A DNA stretch of 64,000 nucleotides from Morganella psychrotolerans (GTDB taxonomy: Bacteria > Pseudomonadota > Gammaproteobacteria > Enterobacterales > Enterobacteriaceae), in NCBI RefSeq assembly GCF_001676155.1, contig NZ_LZEW01000001.1:868001-932000 (forward strand), in the 5' to 3' direction. Below, in pieces: positions 41,830 to 52,075 of the stretch; positions within the stretch are counted from its first letter, which is position 1; each line of letters starts with the position of its first letter. Position numbers and translations under genes: made by a program. Under the pieces are notes generated by a model. The model was not told the DNA's origin and did no database searches. It saw only the letters and a program-made list of their open reading frames with translations.

Positions 41830-43407
41830 ATGTCCGGAAAGCAACACCCTGTTCAGCCACTGCTGACTGCCCGCGGAATAGCCAAACAATTTTCCGGCGT
41901 GGTGGTGCTGAAACACATCGACTTCACACTGTTACCGGGACAGGTTCATGCCCTGCTCGGCGGAAACGGCGCGGGTAAATCCACGCTGATGAAAATCATT
42001 GCAGGGATTGAGCAGCCGGATAGCGGCACACTGACACTTGAAGGTCAGGACATTTCGCACCTGACACCGGCAAAAGCACACCAGCTCGGGCTGTATCTGG
42101 TTCCGCAGGAGCCGCTGCTGTTTCCCAATCTGACCGTGCAGGAAAATATTCTCTTTCGTCTGCCGAAACATCAGGCGGGTAAAGCCAAATTACAGCAGAT
42201 GCTCAGTGCGCTGCGCTGTAATTTTGACCTTGCTGCCCGCGCGGGCAGCCTGAATGTGGCTGACCAGCAGTTAGTTGAGATTATGCGCGGGCTGATGCGG
42301 GACTCACGAATTCTTATCCTGGATGAACCTACCGCCTCACTGACACCGGCTGAAACACACCGCCTGTTTGAGCGCATCCGGGAATTACAGCAAAAAGGGG
42401 TCGGGATTGTCTTTATCTCCCATAAAATTCCGGAAATTCATGCCATTGCTGATTATCTGAGTGTAATGCGTGACGGCAATATTGCCCTGACCGGACCGGC
42501 TAAACAGTTTTCAACCGATGAAATCATTCAGGCGATCACGCCGGAAGCCAAGAAAAAACCGTTATCTGACACCCAAAAATTATGGCTGGATCTCGCTTCT
42601 GCCCGCAATAATCCGCAATCCGGTGAACCGGTGCTGGATGTCCGTAATGCCTGTGGCGAAGGATTCCGCCACATCAGTTTTGTTGTCAACCCAGGGGAAG
42701 TGGTCGGGCTGGCCGGCGTCGTTGGCGCCGGCCGGACTGAACTCGCGGAGACATTATATGGTCTGCGCCCGCTGATCGCCGGGGATATTCACCTCAACGG
42801 TGAGAATTTACGCGGCGTCAGTACAGAAAAACGCCTGACCCGAGGGCTGGTCTGTTTACCGGAAGATCGCCAGGCATCCGGGCTTTTCCTTGACGCGCCG
42901 CTGACCTGGAATATCGGCGCGCTGGTGCATAACCACCGGGGGCTGCTGGTTCGTCGCGCCTATGATGATGCGGTGCTGGAACGCTACCGCCGCGCACTGA
43001 ATATCAAATTCAATGACGGTCAGCAACTGGTGCGCACCCTTTCCGGCGGAAACCAGCAAAAAATCCTGATAGCAAAATGCCTGGAAGCCAATCCATCCCT
43101 GCTGATTGTTGATGAGCCGACGCGTGGCGTGGATGTCGGGGCGCGAAATGATATTTATCAGCTTATACAAAGTATTGCACAGCAAAACGTGGCGATTTTA
43201 CTTATTTCATCTGATCTGGATGAAGTTGTGGCACTGGCTGACCGCGTGCTGGTTATGCATCAGGGCGAATTTGTCGGTGAACTGCAACAGGATGAAATGA
43301 ATGTCGATACCATTATGCACATGGCATTTGGTGAGCAGCGCCGCAGCACTGACACAAAAAGGTCCGAAACAGAAAGCGGCCCATCACAGGAGGCGGCATC
43401 ATGCTGA
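41830..43407 (+). CDS. lsrA: AI-2 import ATPase LsrA
   Basis: Double ATPase of the Lsr ABC importer. 525 residues (E. coli 511). The first nucleotide-binding domain has Walker [14 protein letters not shown] and Walker [14 protein letters not shown]; the second is degenerate in Walker A ([14 protein letters not shown]) with [19 protein letters not shown] and [14 protein letters not shown], as in sugar-type importers. Overlaps lsrC by seven bases. Confidence 0.95.
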   Translation: MSGKQHPVQPLLTARGIAKQFSGVVVLKHIDFTLLPGQVHALLGGNGAGKSTLMKIIAGIEQPDSGTLTLEGQDISHLTPAKAHQLGLYLVPQEPLLFPNLTVQENILFRLPKHQAGKAKLQQMLSALRCNFDLAARAGSLNVADQQLVEIMRGLMRDSRILILDEPTASLTPAETHRLFERIRELQQKGVGIVFISHKIPEIHAIADYLSVMRDGNIALTGPAKQFSTDEIIQAITPEAKKKPLSDTQKLWLDLASARNNPQSGEPVLDVRNACGEGFRHISFVVNPGEVVGLAGVVGAGRTELAETLYGLRPLIAGDIHLNGENLRGVSTEKRLTRGLVCLPEDRQASGLFLDAPLTWNIGALVHNHRGLLVRRAYDDAVLERYRRALNIKFNDGQQLVRTLSGGNQQKILIAKCLEANPSLLIVDEPTRGVDVGARNDIYQLIQSIAQQNVAILLISSDLDEVVALADRVLVMHQGEFVGELQQDEMNVDTIMHMAFGEQRRSTDTKRSETESGPSQEAASC

Positions 43408-44405
43408 AATATATACAAAATAACCGTGAAGTGACCGCGCTGCTCGCGATCCTCTGCCTGTTCGTATTACTGGGCGGAATGGAAACCCGCTATTTCAGTT
43501 TTCAGACTGTCACCATGATTTTCGGCAGTGCGCAAATCCAGATGCTGCTGGCGATTGGTGCCACCCTGGTGATGCTGACGCGCAATATTGATGTCTCTGT
43601 CGGCTCCACCACCGGGCTGTGTGCGGTGATTATCGGCATTTCACTGAACGCCGGGCTGCCTCTGACAGTCGCCATTCTGCTGACAGTTGCCACTGGTCTG
43701 CTCGCCGGATTATTTAACGGCATTCTGGTGACCTGGTTCAAAATACCGGCGATTGTTGCCACCCTCGGTACGCTCGGGCTGTATCGCGGCATTATGTTAT
43801 TACTGACCGGCGGCAAATGGATTGAAGGTTTACCGGCAGAACTGAAAGCCCTGTCACAGCCGGTATTCCTCGGACTATCACCAATTGGCTGGTTCATTAT
43901 CCTGCTGATTATTCTGATGACACTGTTTCTGTCCCGCACAACTGCCGGACGCGGCTTTTATGCCACCGGCGATAACTTACAGGGCGCGCGCCAGTTAGGT
44001 GTTCCGGTTGACAGAACACGTATTATTGCCTTTTCAGTCAATGGCATGATGGCAGCACTTGCCGGTATCGTCTTTGCCTCACAAATCGGCTTTATCCCTA
44101 ATCAGACCGGCAACGGATTGGAAATGAAAGCGATCGCAGCCTGCGTTTTAGGCGGAATAAGCCTGCTGGGCGGCACAGGGACTATTGCCGGGGCGATTCT
44201 TGGCGCTTACTTTATGACTCAGATTGACAGTGTGCTGGTGCTGCTGAAATTACCGGCCTGGTGGAATGATTTTATCGCCGGTTTTGTCTTACTCGCCGTC
44301 TTAGTCTTTGATGGTCGTCTGCGTGTGGCTCTGGAAAAAAACCTCCGCGCCCAGCGTTATGCACGGTTCCTCACTCCGTCCCCGCAGCAGGAGACAAAAA
44401 AATGA
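43401..44405 (+). CDS. lsrC: AI-2 import permease LsrC
   Basis: Inner-membrane permease of the RbsC type, 334 residues with about ten membrane segments. Family motif [17 protein letters not shown] and [11 protein letters not shown] in the first half; [20 protein letters not shown] in the second. It overlaps both lsrA (seven bases) and lsrD (four bases). Confidence 0.95.
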   Translation: MLKYIQNNREVTALLAILCLFVLLGGMETRYFSFQTVTMIFGSAQIQMLLAIGATLVMLTRNIDVSVGSTTGLCAVIIGISLNAGLPLTVAILLTVATGLLAGLFNGILVTWFKIPAIVATLGTLGLYRGIMLLLTGGKWIEGLPAELKALSQPVFLGLSPIGWFIILLIILMTLFLSRTTAGRGFYATGDNLQGARQLGVPVDRTRIIAFSVNGMMAALAGIVFASQIGFIPNQTGNGLEMKAIAACVLGGISLLGGTGTIAGAILGAYFMTQIDSVLVLLKLPAWWNDFIAGFVLLAVLVFDGRLRVALEKNLRAQRYARFLTPSPQQETKK

Positions 44406-45406
44406 CTGGTATCAAGCGTTACGGCTGGGAAATTTCACTGTTGCTGCTGCTGGTGGCAGAGATCCTGTTATTCGGGATGGGCAACCCGCGCATGCTGGAT
44501 GCTAATGTGCTGCTGTTCAGTACCAGTGACTTTATCTGTATCGGGCTGGTGGCTCTGCCGCTCACCCTGGTGATAGTCAGCGGCGGAATGGATATCTCAT
44601 TCGGTGCCACTATCGGATTGTCCTCTATTGTGCTCGGTATTCTGAACCAGGCGGGCGTGCCGATGATTGCCGCCATTCCGCTGACATTGCTGACCGGCGC
44701 ATTATGCGGGCTGGTTAATGCCCTGCTTATCTTATTTACCGGTATAAACCCGCTGGTTATTACCCTCGGTACTATGTATCTGTTCGGCGGCTGCGCCCTG
44801 CTGCTCTCCGGGCTTTCCGGTGCCAGCGGCTTTGAGGGGATCGGCGGCTTCCCGATGGCCTTTACCGATTTTGCCAATCAGGATCTGTACGGCATTCCGC
44901 TTCCGCTGATTATTTTTGCCCTCTGTGTGATTGTGTTCTGGTTTTATCTGCACCGCACACATCCCGGGCGTAATGTCTTTCTGATCGGACAAAATGCCCG
45001 TGTCGCACGTTACAGCGCCTTTCCGGTGACGCGCACGATTTGTCTGCTTTATGCGATGGTGGGTGTATCCGCCGCTCTCGCTGCCATTATTTTAGTCTCC
45101 TATTTCGGCTCTGCCCGTGCCGATCTTGGTGCGTCATTCCTGATGCCGGCAATCACGGCGGTTGTATTAGGCGGCGCAAATATTTACGGCGGTTCCGGCT
45201 CTGTTTTAGGAACGGCACTCGCTGTACTGCTGGTTGGTTTCTTACAGCAGGGGCTGCAAATGATTGGTGTACCCAATCAGGTCTCCAGTGCGCTCTCGGG
45301 TGCGCTGCTTATTGTTGCCGTTGTTGGTCGTTCTGTATCTTTACACCGACATCACATCCTCGGATGGTGGGCGCGTAAACGCAACAGGCAATTCGTATCA
45401 GAGTAA
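44402..45406 (+). CDS. lsrD: AI-2 import permease LsrD
   Basis: Second permease subunit, 334 residues. [20 protein letters not shown] and [20 protein letters not shown] match the RbsC-type pattern. Followed 41 bases later by lsrB. Confidence 0.95.
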   Translation: MTGIKRYGWEISLLLLLVAEILLFGMGNPRMLDANVLLFSTSDFICIGLVALPLTLVIVSGGMDISFGATIGLSSIVLGILNQAGVPMIAAIPLTLLTGALCGLVNALLILFTGINPLVITLGTMYLFGGCALLLSGLSGASGFEGIGGFPMAFTDFANQDLYGIPLPLIIFALCVIVFWFYLHRTHPGRNVFLIGQNARVARYSAFPVTRTICLLYAMVGVSAALAAIILVSYFGSARADLGASFLMPAITAVVLGGANIYGGSGSVLGTALAVLLVGFLQQGLQMIGVPNQVSSALSGALLIVAVVGRSVSLHRHHILGWWARKRNRQFVSE

Positions 45407-45447
45407 AACACGTCTTTTATCACAGATTTGACGAAATGGAGAAAACC

Positions 45448-46464
45448 ATGAAACCCATCATGAAAAAACTGGCGCTCGCCACTGCATTAAGTCTCGCATG
45501 TGTTTCCTGGGCGAATGCAGCACAAAAAGTCGCCTTTATTCCTAAACTTGTCGGTGTCGGATTCTTTACCAGCGGCGGTCAGGGTGCAGTCGAAGCCGGG
45601 AAAAAACTCGGTATCGATGTCACGTATGACGGACCGACTGAGCCGAGTGTTTCCGGTCAGGTTCAGCTTATCAATAACTTTGTTAATCGTGGTTATGACG
45701 CGGTTATTGTCTCTGCTGTATCACCGGACGGTTTATGCCCTGCCCTTAAACGCGCCATGCAGCGCGGTGTGAAAGTGCTGACATGGGACTCGGATACCAA
45801 CCCGGAATGCCGCTCCATTTATATCGACCAGGGTACGCCGAAACAGCTCGGCGGAATACTTGTGGATATGGCAGCGGATCAGGTGAAAAAAGAGAAAGCA
45901 AAAGTCGCATTCTTCTATTCCAGCCCGACTGTTACCGACCAGAACCAATGGGTAAAAGAGGCGAAAGCAAAAATCGCGGCTGAACATCCGGGCTGGGAAG
46001 TGGTTACCACACAGTATGGTTATAACGATGCGACAAAATCATTACAGACAGCCGAAGGTATCATGAATGCCTGGAGTGACCTGGATTTGATTATTGCACC
46101 GGATGCCAATGCCTTACCGGCAGCGGCTCAGGCGAAAGAAAACCTGAAACGTAATGATGTTGCGGTCGTCGGTTTCAGTACCCCGAATGTCATGCGCCCG
46201 TATGTGGAGCGCGGCACTGTTAACCAATTCGCGTTATGGGATGTGGTGAAACAGGGTGAAATATCGGTTGCTGTGGCAGATGCACTGATGAAAAAAGGCG
46301 AATTGAATGTCGGCGACAAAATTATGGTTGACGGCGTGGGTGAAGTCGAAGTTTCCCCGAACAGTATCCAGGGGTATGACTACGAAGCAAAAGGCAACGG
46401 CGTTGTTGTGCTGCCTGAGCGCGTGATTTTCACCAAAAAGAACATTAATGACTACAACTTTTAA
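45448..46464 (+). CDS. lsrB: AI-2-binding periplasmic protein LsrB
   Basis: Binds AI-2 for uptake. 338 residues from [18 protein letters not shown], with a signal peptide ending WANA. The ATG four codons upstream (45436) overlaps the GGAGA ribosome site of the chosen start. Ligand-binding family sequence: [62 protein letters not shown] and [14 protein letters not shown]. Confidence 0.95.
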   Translation: MKPIMKKLALATALSLACVSWANAAQKVAFIPKLVGVGFFTSGGQGAVEAGKKLGIDVTYDGPTEPSVSGQVQLINNFVNRGYDAVIVSAVSPDGLCPALKRAMQRGVKVLTWDSDTNPECRSIYIDQGTPKQLGGILVDMAADQVKKEKAKVAFFYSSPTVTDQNQWVKEAKAKIAAEHPGWEVVTTQYGYNDATKSLQTAEGIMNAWSDLDLIIAPDANALPAAAQAKENLKRNDVAVVGFSTPNVMRPYVERGTVNQFALWDVVKQGEISVAVADALMKKGELNVGDKIMVDGVGEVEVSPNSIQGYDYEAKGNGVVVLPERVIFTKKNINDYNF

Positions 46465-46490
46465 CCACCACAATTTACGGGGAGAACTCC

Positions 46491-47372
46491 ATGGCTGATT
46501 TAGATGATATCCGTGACGGTAAAGATTTCGGGCTGACCACCCCGCAGAAAAACACCCTTTATACCCTTAAAGGCTGTGGCTCGCTGGACTGGGGAATGCA
46601 ATCGCGCCTTGCCCGCATTTTTAATCCGCAAGATAACAGAACCGTGATGCTGGCCTTTGACCACGGCTATTTCCAGGGACCGACCACCGGTCTTGAGCGC
46701 ATTGATATTAATATCGCTCCGCTCTTTGAACACACCGATGTTCTGATGTGTACGCGCGGGATCCTGCGCTCACAAGTGCCGGTTGCCACCAACAAACCGG
46801 TTGTCCTGCGTGCATCCGGCGCTAACTCAATTCTGACCGAGCTTTCCAATGAAGCTGTCGCGGTGGCAATGGATGATGCGGTACGCCTGAATGTGGCAGC
46901 AGTTGCGGCACAGGTGTATATCGGGACAGAGCATGAGCATCAGTCCATCAAAAACATCATCAGTATGGTGGATGCGGGAATGCGTGTGGGTATGCCGGTG
47001 ATGGCGGTAACGGGTGTGGGTAAAGATATGGCGCGTGATCAGCGTTATTTCTCACTCGCCAGCCGCATTGCCGCCGAAATGGGCGCGCAGATAATCAAAA
47101 CCTATTTTGTTGAAGAAGGTTTCGAACGCATTACTGCCGGGTGTCCGGTGCCGATTGTTATCGCCGGCGGGAAAAAACTGCCGGAAGATGAAGCACTCGA
47201 TATGTGTTTCCGTGCCATAGACCAGGGCGCCTCCGGTGTGGACATGGGACGCAATATCTTCCAGTCCGAAGACCCGGTTGCCATGATGAAAGCCGTTCAT
47301 GCCGTTGTCCATGGTGGCGAGAGCGCAAAACAGGCTCATGCATTGTTCCTGAGCGAAAAGAATAAGGGGTAA
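46491..47372 (+). CDS. lsrF: 3-hydroxy-2,4-pentadione 5-phosphate thiolase LsrF
   Basis: Class I aldolase-like enzyme that transfers an acetyl group from the isomerised phospho-AI-2 to CoA. 293 residues (E. coli 291). [20 protein letters not shown] at the N-terminus, the catalytic Lys in [17 protein letters not shown], and [30 protein letters not shown] precedes the ATG. Confidence 0.96.
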   Translation: MADLDDIRDGKDFGLTTPQKNTLYTLKGCGSLDWGMQSRLARIFNPQDNRTVMLAFDHGYFQGPTTGLERIDINIAPLFEHTDVLMCTRGILRSQVPVATNKPVVLRASGANSILTELSNEAVAVAMDDAVRLNVAAVAAQVYIGTEHEHQSIKNIISMVDAGMRVGMPVMAVTGVGKDMARDQRYFSLASRIAAEMGAQIIKTYFVEEGFERITAGCPVPIVIAGGKKLPEDEALDMCFRAIDQGASGVDMGRNIFQSEDPVAMMKAVHAVVHGGESAKQAHALFLSEKNKG

Positions 47373-47375
47373 ATT

Positions 47376-47675
47376 TTGAACGTAACATTAGTCGAAATTA
47401 ATGTAAAAGCAGACAAAGTGGATGAATTTATTGCGGTATTCCGTGAAAATCATCTGGGATCAGTAAAAGAACCCGGTAACCTGCGTTTTGATGTGTTGCA
47501 GGATCCGGACGTTCAGACCCGTTTTTATATCTATGAAGCCTATACGGATGATGCCGCCGTTGCCGCACATAAGAAAACATCGCACTATTTACAGTGTGTT
47601 GAAAAACTGGAAGCCCTGATGACCGGCCCGCGTAAGAAAACCGCGTTTATCGGGTTAATGCCTGAAATCAAATAA
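47376..47675 (+). CDS. lsrG: (4S)-4-hydroxy-5-phosphonooxypentane-2,3-dione isomerase LsrG
   Basis: Isomerises phospho-AI-2 before LsrF. 99 residues, ABM fold: [40 protein letters not shown]. Starts at a TTG codon at 47376 preceded by AAGGGG, three bases after lsrF. Last gene of lsrACDBFG. Confidence 0.95.
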   Translation: MNVTLVEINVKADKVDEFIAVFRENHLGSVKEPGNLRFDVLQDPDVQTRFYIYEAYTDDAAVAAHKKTSHYLQCVEKLEALMTGPRKKTAFIGLMPEIK

Positions 47676-47696
47676 GTATACCGTATCTGCTCCGTT

Positions 47697-47729
47697 AAGT
47701 GACCGCATATAGAGGCGGTCACTTTTTTT
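47697..47729 (+). terminator. lsr operon terminator
   Basis: AAGTGACCGC-ATATAGAG-GCGGTCACTT then TTTTTA, a strong intrinsic terminator 22 bases after lsrG. Confidence 0.9.
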
Positions 47730-47823
47730 ATATTTATTTTTCATTATTCCGTTATTTCCGTTAGTTATTTATCTTGGTACGCATGCTCACAATTGCATTC
47801 AAAATAATAAATATATATTAGCT

Positions 47824-48115
47824 TTAATCTATCTCATATTTCCCTTCCGACATAAAATCAGGTTCAATCCATTTTGGCCCTTTCATATAAAGGCCACCTT
47901 TTTCTCCTCCGCACATTACTTTTTCTTCATTCAGAAGCCTGTGCGTTTCACGGAGAATCATAATATTACACGATTCATATTTATCCGGACCATTATGAAG
48001 ATAAAAAAAAACGATCTATCGCCGGATAAATAAGACCTCGTTCATATCTGGCGACCAGAAATAAGATAACATTTTCCATCGATTCATTTTTTATCATTTC
48101 ATTGTAATCAATCAC
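47824..48115 (-). CDS. Immunity-like protein, outer copy (frameshift at T9)
   Basis: About 96 residues once repaired. Starts at GTG 48115 after GAGGT and reads VIDYNEMIKNESMENVILFL, then VARYERGLIYPAIDRFF. There the minus strand has nine T (plus strand A9 48003-48011); eight would continue YLHNGPDKYESCNIMILRET and on to FMSEGKYEID. It is a tandem paralogue of the gene at 48167 and has the same length (292 bases). Its place directly beyond a bacteriocin gene suggests an immunity protein. I do not recognise the family. Confidence 0.65.
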
Positions 48116-48166
48116 TTTACACCTCAATCATCATATATTGAAAACAGCACATATTCTGATTAGCAA
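48116..48166 (-). repeat. Duplicated 3' tail of the bacteriocin gene
   Basis: The gap between the two immunity-like genes (about 48116-48160) closely matches the last ~35 bases of the bacteriocin gene plus the ribosome site of the next gene: CTGTTTTCAATATATGATGA against CTGTTTTCAACATATGATGA. So the repeated unit includes the toxin end as well as the immunity gene. Confidence 0.75.
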
Positions 48167-48458
48167 TCAGTCTATTATATACTTTCCTTCCGACATAAAA
48201 TCAGGTTCAATCCATTTTGGCCCTTTCATATAAAAGTCGCCTTTTTCTCCTCCGCACATTATTTTTTCTTCATTCAGAAGTCTGTGCGTTTCACGGAGAA
48301 TCATAATATTACACGATTCATATTTATCCGGACCATTATGTCGATAAAAAAAAACGGTCTATCTCCTGATAAATCATCCCTTTCTCACGCCTGGCAACCA
48401 GATATAAAATAACATCTTCCATTGATTCATTTTTTACCATTTCATTATAATTAATCAC
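48167..48458 (-). CDS. Immunity-like protein, inner copy (frameshift at T9)
   Basis: Begins at GTG 48458, eight bases past the bacteriocin stop, with the GAGGT ribosome site overlapping that stop. Reads VINYNEMVKNESMEDVILYL, VARREKGMIYQEIDRFF, then breaks at a T9 run (plus strand A9 48346-48354). Removing one T continues YRHNGPDKYESCNIMILRET to the TGA at 48167. The two copies differ by many silent changes in the first half and are nearly identical in the second half. Probable immunity partner of the adjacent bacteriocin. Confidence 0.7.
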
Positions 48459-48466
48459 GTTATACC

Positions 48467-50959
48467 TCAATCATCATATGTTGAAAACAGAGCATCTTCT
48501 GTATAAAGTAATGCTTCATCCGAACTCAATTGATAATCTTCTAATGTAGCCGTATGTGTATTATTCCACACTTCCCCTCCATTCTCAGGTCGTACTCCGT
48601 CTTTTATGCCCAGATTCCGGTAACGCTCCAATTCACGGATTTCATGAGTATAAAACCGCTTATCTGTATCTGTCGCCGGAAACGTTCCGGTAAGAATATA
48701 TTCCAGCCGTTCAAGCATAATATCATTAGCAGCGTTACTTCCAAACCGGCTGATATGTAATCTTACCTTGTCTATCCCCTCACGGTCTATTACCGCAATC
48801 CGCCAGTCAAGCATTTCAACCGGTCCGCCTGCCCGCTCAGTATGGTAGTTCCGTCCGCTGAATTTCCCTTTGGCATTGGTTTCACCATAAGGGCTGCTGA
48901 GCATAATATATACCGGCTTTAGCCCGCTGCCGTCAGGGAATACCAGAATGAAATCCGTAAAGGAGATATCATCCGGTAACGGGAAACCCGTATTCATCGG
49001 TATTACCGGTATTTCCAGCGATGTTCCTGTATGGAAAGGAAATTTCAGCTCAGGAATGGCGATCCCACCCGGAAATCCGGGCGGGACCGGCGGGTTAACC
49101 GGGTTAATAAGAATCGTTTCGGAAGATGGCAGAGACGCTTTATATACTCCGGTAACACTATCTTTTACTGCGTTAATAACCGGGATCTTCCCGTGACGAT
49201 GCTGACGAACATCAAAAACGACTACCAGTTTTTCTGTGTTTTTGTCACGAACCCATAAGCCACGACAATTTCTTTCGGCAAAGCCATTCGATATTTTTAT
49301 ATTACCGGCAGGAACGACCACCGCCATTTGCCCTGCAATACTGTTCGTCTGTATTATTCCGGCGGAATGATAATCCGAAACATCATCTATCGAATCATTC
49401 CCGACCGTTTTTATCCCCATCAAAAAATCATGGAGCAAAAAAATTTCTTTATTTTGTTGCGGGATAATCCCACTGCCTTTCACAGAAATCTGAAGTTGCC
49501 CGGTTTTATTTCCGTTAACCAAAAAAGTATCCGAATTTTCAGTCAGTGATATCAGTCTGTTTTCAAAATTACGGATACGATGCAACCAGTCCGGCCTGGC
49601 AACAATCATTGCCAGATGTCGTTCAGCTCTGTTCTTTTGTATCTCTGCCCGCATAAAATTACGTTCCGCGCTTTTATGCTGGTTAATAACATCAAAGTGT
49701 TTATCAATGCTTTGCTGAATTTGCTCTGCATATTTTCTTTCCAAATATCCTGAACGTGACGCTATTCTCCGATAATACACAAGATTTTTTATCTGATATC
49801 CCAGATCGATTTCCCGGTGGTTCTTGCGATCAGATATGGCTTTGTTCCATAATTCCGTGGTGTTATTCAGTTCAGTTTCTGCTGATTGATATGCTCTCCG
49901 TGCCGCCTCAACCGGAAACTGTTCCTGCCAGATACGGATGGTATTTTCAGATTCAATGTCTTCAAATAGTGGCAGTTGCGTCAGGAACAGATAGACAGCT
50001 TCATGCTCACCAGAAAAATCAATAATTGCATGGTGTGTTTTAATCTCCGGATTTGCCGGAATATAATGATCTACAGGGGGTGTCAGGTTAGTTTGTTCCG
50101 TTTTGGCGATAGTATTTCGGGTATTATTTATTACTGTTATACGGACAGGAGGCATATCCGGAATTATATTGACCTGATACATTCCGGGAATATCTGTTTT
50201 CTCTGCTTTAACGACCGGAATCATTTTATCTTTTACCGGTGTAATTATTGTAGTGTGCTTCCCTTCCCGCTCACTAACAGCCAAAGACACAATCACATCT
50301 GCCGGTACAGATTTTGTTCCTGTGGATATTTCCGCTGAAGCGCCCGTGACAAGTAATGCCGGTAGTGTTGTCAGAATATAAGGGTCGTCGTCACCCTCAC
50401 CATAGCTATTATCATGGTAGTATATAACCAGAGGCTCTCTTGCGATTGATGATGGCATTAATATTCCGGCAATTCCCAGCGTCCTGCCCGCGACGGGAAG
50501 CACGGTTTCCAGTGCCAGTAATAAATAGTTTTTTATCGGAATAACAATAGCGGAGATATTACGTATATCGAGAGTAAATTTCAGGGTGCTGTGATGCGGA
50601 TACATTAATACTGCAAAACCGGCATGTGCCGTATGTAAATAAGGCTCGCTTGTATCCGGTTCATCCGTTCCCGTTAATTCCGTATCCGGATAATCTGGAT
50701 TTACGGTTATTTCTCCTAAGTCAATTACATTTCCCGGATACGGATAAATATCCGGGGAATGCGTTATCGGAGGCAGATCAGAGAATGGGTCACCTCCGGT
50801 TCTTCTGCCACCGAACCTGCCGGGATCATAATGATAAATATCTCCGTATGGTGTATGGCTGATCCCCCAATCATGTTCAAATTCAGAAAATCTCAGATAA
50901 TCCCGTTTTTCGTAATAAGTATGACTTATTTTATCAATGCCCCGTTTTTTTCTCATCAT
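48467..50959 (-). CDS. S-type-pyocin-like bacteriocin
   Basis: 830 residues from the ATG at 50959, which has AAGGA at ideal distance; an upstream ATG at 51001 has no ribosome site. Regions in order: short basic start (MMRKKRGIDKISHTYYEKRD); Gly/Pro-rich stretch with repeated Asp-Pro; a first pyocin-S-type translocation-like domain around 170-310; a long helical coiled-coil-prone part (about 350-490, RRAYQSAETELNNTTELWNK); a second pyocin-S-like domain (about 560-700) with FILVFPDGSGLKPVYIMLSS; and a C-terminal cytotoxic candidate of about 130 residues with RFYTHEIRELERYRNLG and EVWNNTHTATLEDYQL. No HNH motif is visible and the activity is unknown. No signal peptide, as usual for such toxins. 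I found no LexA box. Immunity-like genes follow directly. Confidence 0.75.
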   Translation of the reverse strand: MMRKKRGIDKISHTYYEKRDYLRFSEFEHDWGISHTPYGDIYHYDPGRFGGRRTGGDPFSDLPPITHSPDIYPYPGNVIDLGEITVNPDYPDTELTGTDEPDTSEPYLHTAHAGFAVLMYPHHSTLKFTLDIRNISAIVIPIKNYLLLALETVLPVAGRTLGIAGILMPSSIAREPLVIYYHDNSYGEGDDDPYILTTLPALLVTGASAEISTGTKSVPADVIVSLAVSEREGKHTTIITPVKDKMIPVVKAEKTDIPGMYQVNIIPDMPPVRITVINNTRNTIAKTEQTNLTPPVDHYIPANPEIKTHHAIIDFSGEHEAVYLFLTQLPLFEDIESENTIRIWQEQFPVEAARRAYQSAETELNNTTELWNKAISDRKNHREIDLGYQIKNLVYYRRIASRSGYLERKYAEQIQQSIDKHFDVINQHKSAERNFMRAEIQKNRAERHLAMIVARPDWLHRIRNFENRLISLTENSDTFLVNGNKTGQLQISVKGSGIIPQQNKEIFLLHDFLMGIKTVGNDSIDDVSDYHSAGIIQTNSIAGQMAVVVPAGNIKISNGFAERNCRGLWVRDKNTEKLVVVFDVRQHRHGKIPVINAVKDSVTGVYKASLPSSETILINPVNPPVPPGFPGGIAIPELKFPFHTGTSLEIPVIPMNTGFPLPDDISFTDFILVFPDGSGLKPVYIMLSSPYGETNAKGKFSGRNYHTERAGGPVEMLDWRIAVIDREGIDKVRLHISRFGSNAANDIMLERLEYILTGTFPATDTDKRFYTHEIRELERYRNLGIKDGVRPENGGEVWNNTHTATLEDYQLSSDEALLYTEDALFSTYDD

Positions 50960-51217
50960 TCCTTTTTCCTTTAATAATTCGCTTATGTTCCTGCTGAGCA
51001 TGCCGGTTCTGATGAGTTTACGACGTGATTTATCCGCTGTAATTTCGTTAAAAAAAACAGAGATCTGTTAATTCTGATAACCGTTATTTTACTGAATTTC
51101 AGGAAAATGGTTCCGGAATGGATAAAACTGATTATTTGATTGTCTGGTTGCCTGAATGGAATAAGTTCCTTACCATCGGAATAAATTAATCAGGATTTAT
51201 GATTTTCCGGAGAAATC

Positions 51218-52075
51218 GTGAAAAAAATACACCTCTGTGGTTCACTGCTGTTGTTGTCTGTCTCAGTCACACCGGCTTATGCCGCTGATGACTGTAAACC
51301 CATGTCCGCGCAAACACAGCTTAACCATTACCGCCTGATGGGAATCCCCTACCTGCGCGGTCCGGTTAAATCTGTTTCGATGACGACCGAAAGAAATCCG
51401 CAAAGTGATATCCGCCTATCCTCATTCAACCGGATACACCTGAGCCCCTGCGGACACATCATCAGTTATGATTTTATGCGCAAAAATCAGGAATACGGCA
51501 CGCTGACGACCACAACTGTTACCGGCGCTGAAGATGATACCGCCATCAATCTGGAATACACTTACTCAACCGGTTATATCACACAGAAAAAACCACGCCC
51601 GATGGTTTCCCGTATAACACTGGCAAAAGACGCGCAACAAGTCGTCACCGGTTACCGGACAGAGAATTTCATTAAAGGAAACAGTACGGTTCTGTCCGAA
51701 AAAGGGGAACTGAATTACCGCAACGGCGATATCGATAACATCGTGATTAACAGCGAATTGTTCGCACAAACCTACACCATGAAATATGACTATAATGATA
51801 ACGGTGATATCTCACGGATTTACACAGGCACGTCGCCCATGATCGAATACACCTTTACATACAATGATAAAGGCGGGCTTGTCACCGGCTCAGACAAAAC
51901 GGATATCGCCGGTATCACTGTCACCAATCACATTGAATGCACTGAGTGGGATGCACGGCAAAACTGTACATCGGGGATCTGGACAAAAACAAACAGCAAC
52001 AACCAGCCCGGCATGACTGATGTTCAGGGGCAGACGATTTTTCATACAGCTTATGTATATTATGGTGATAAGTAA
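51218..52075 (+). CDS. Secreted protein resembling the YnfC (UPF0257) family, copy 1
   Basis: 285 residues, signal peptide 1-22 ending AYAA, no lipobox. After LRGPVKSVSMTTERN comes LSPCGHIISYDFM, then YDYNDNGDISRI and YTFTYNDKGG (RHS/YD-like turns), HIECTEWDARQNCTSGIW and the ending TAYVYY. This order (RGPVK, Gly-Cys, YxYDDxG, CxxDxxxNxxxC, terminal YY) matches E. coli YnfC, a lipoprotein of unknown role. Similarity is distant. Divergent from the bacteriocin gene and followed by a paralogue overlapping by one base. Confidence 0.65.
   Translation: MKKIHLCGSLLLLSVSVTPAYAADDCKPMSAQTQLNHYRLMGIPYLRGPVKSVSMTTERNPQSDIRLSSFNRIHLSPCGHIISYDFMRKNQEYGTLTTTTVTGAEDDTAINLEYTYSTGYITQKKPRPMVSRITLAKDAQQVVTGYRTENFIKGNSTVLSEKGELNYRNGDIDNIVINSELFAQTYTMKYDYNDNGDISRIYTGTSPMIEYTFTYNDKGGLVTGSDKTDIAGITVTNHIECTEWDARQNCTSGIWTKTNSNNQPGMTDVQGQTIFHTAYVYYGDK

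Noticed and set aside
51002-51060. N-terminal extension of the bacteriocin through another A/T run
   Set aside because: The extension has no start codon or ribosome site, while the ATG at 50959 has an excellent one, so no frameshift is needed.
48467-51217. LexA box in the bacteriocin promoter
   Set aside because: No CTGT-N8-ACAG palindrome found by eye upstream of either candidate start, though SOS control is common for such toxins.
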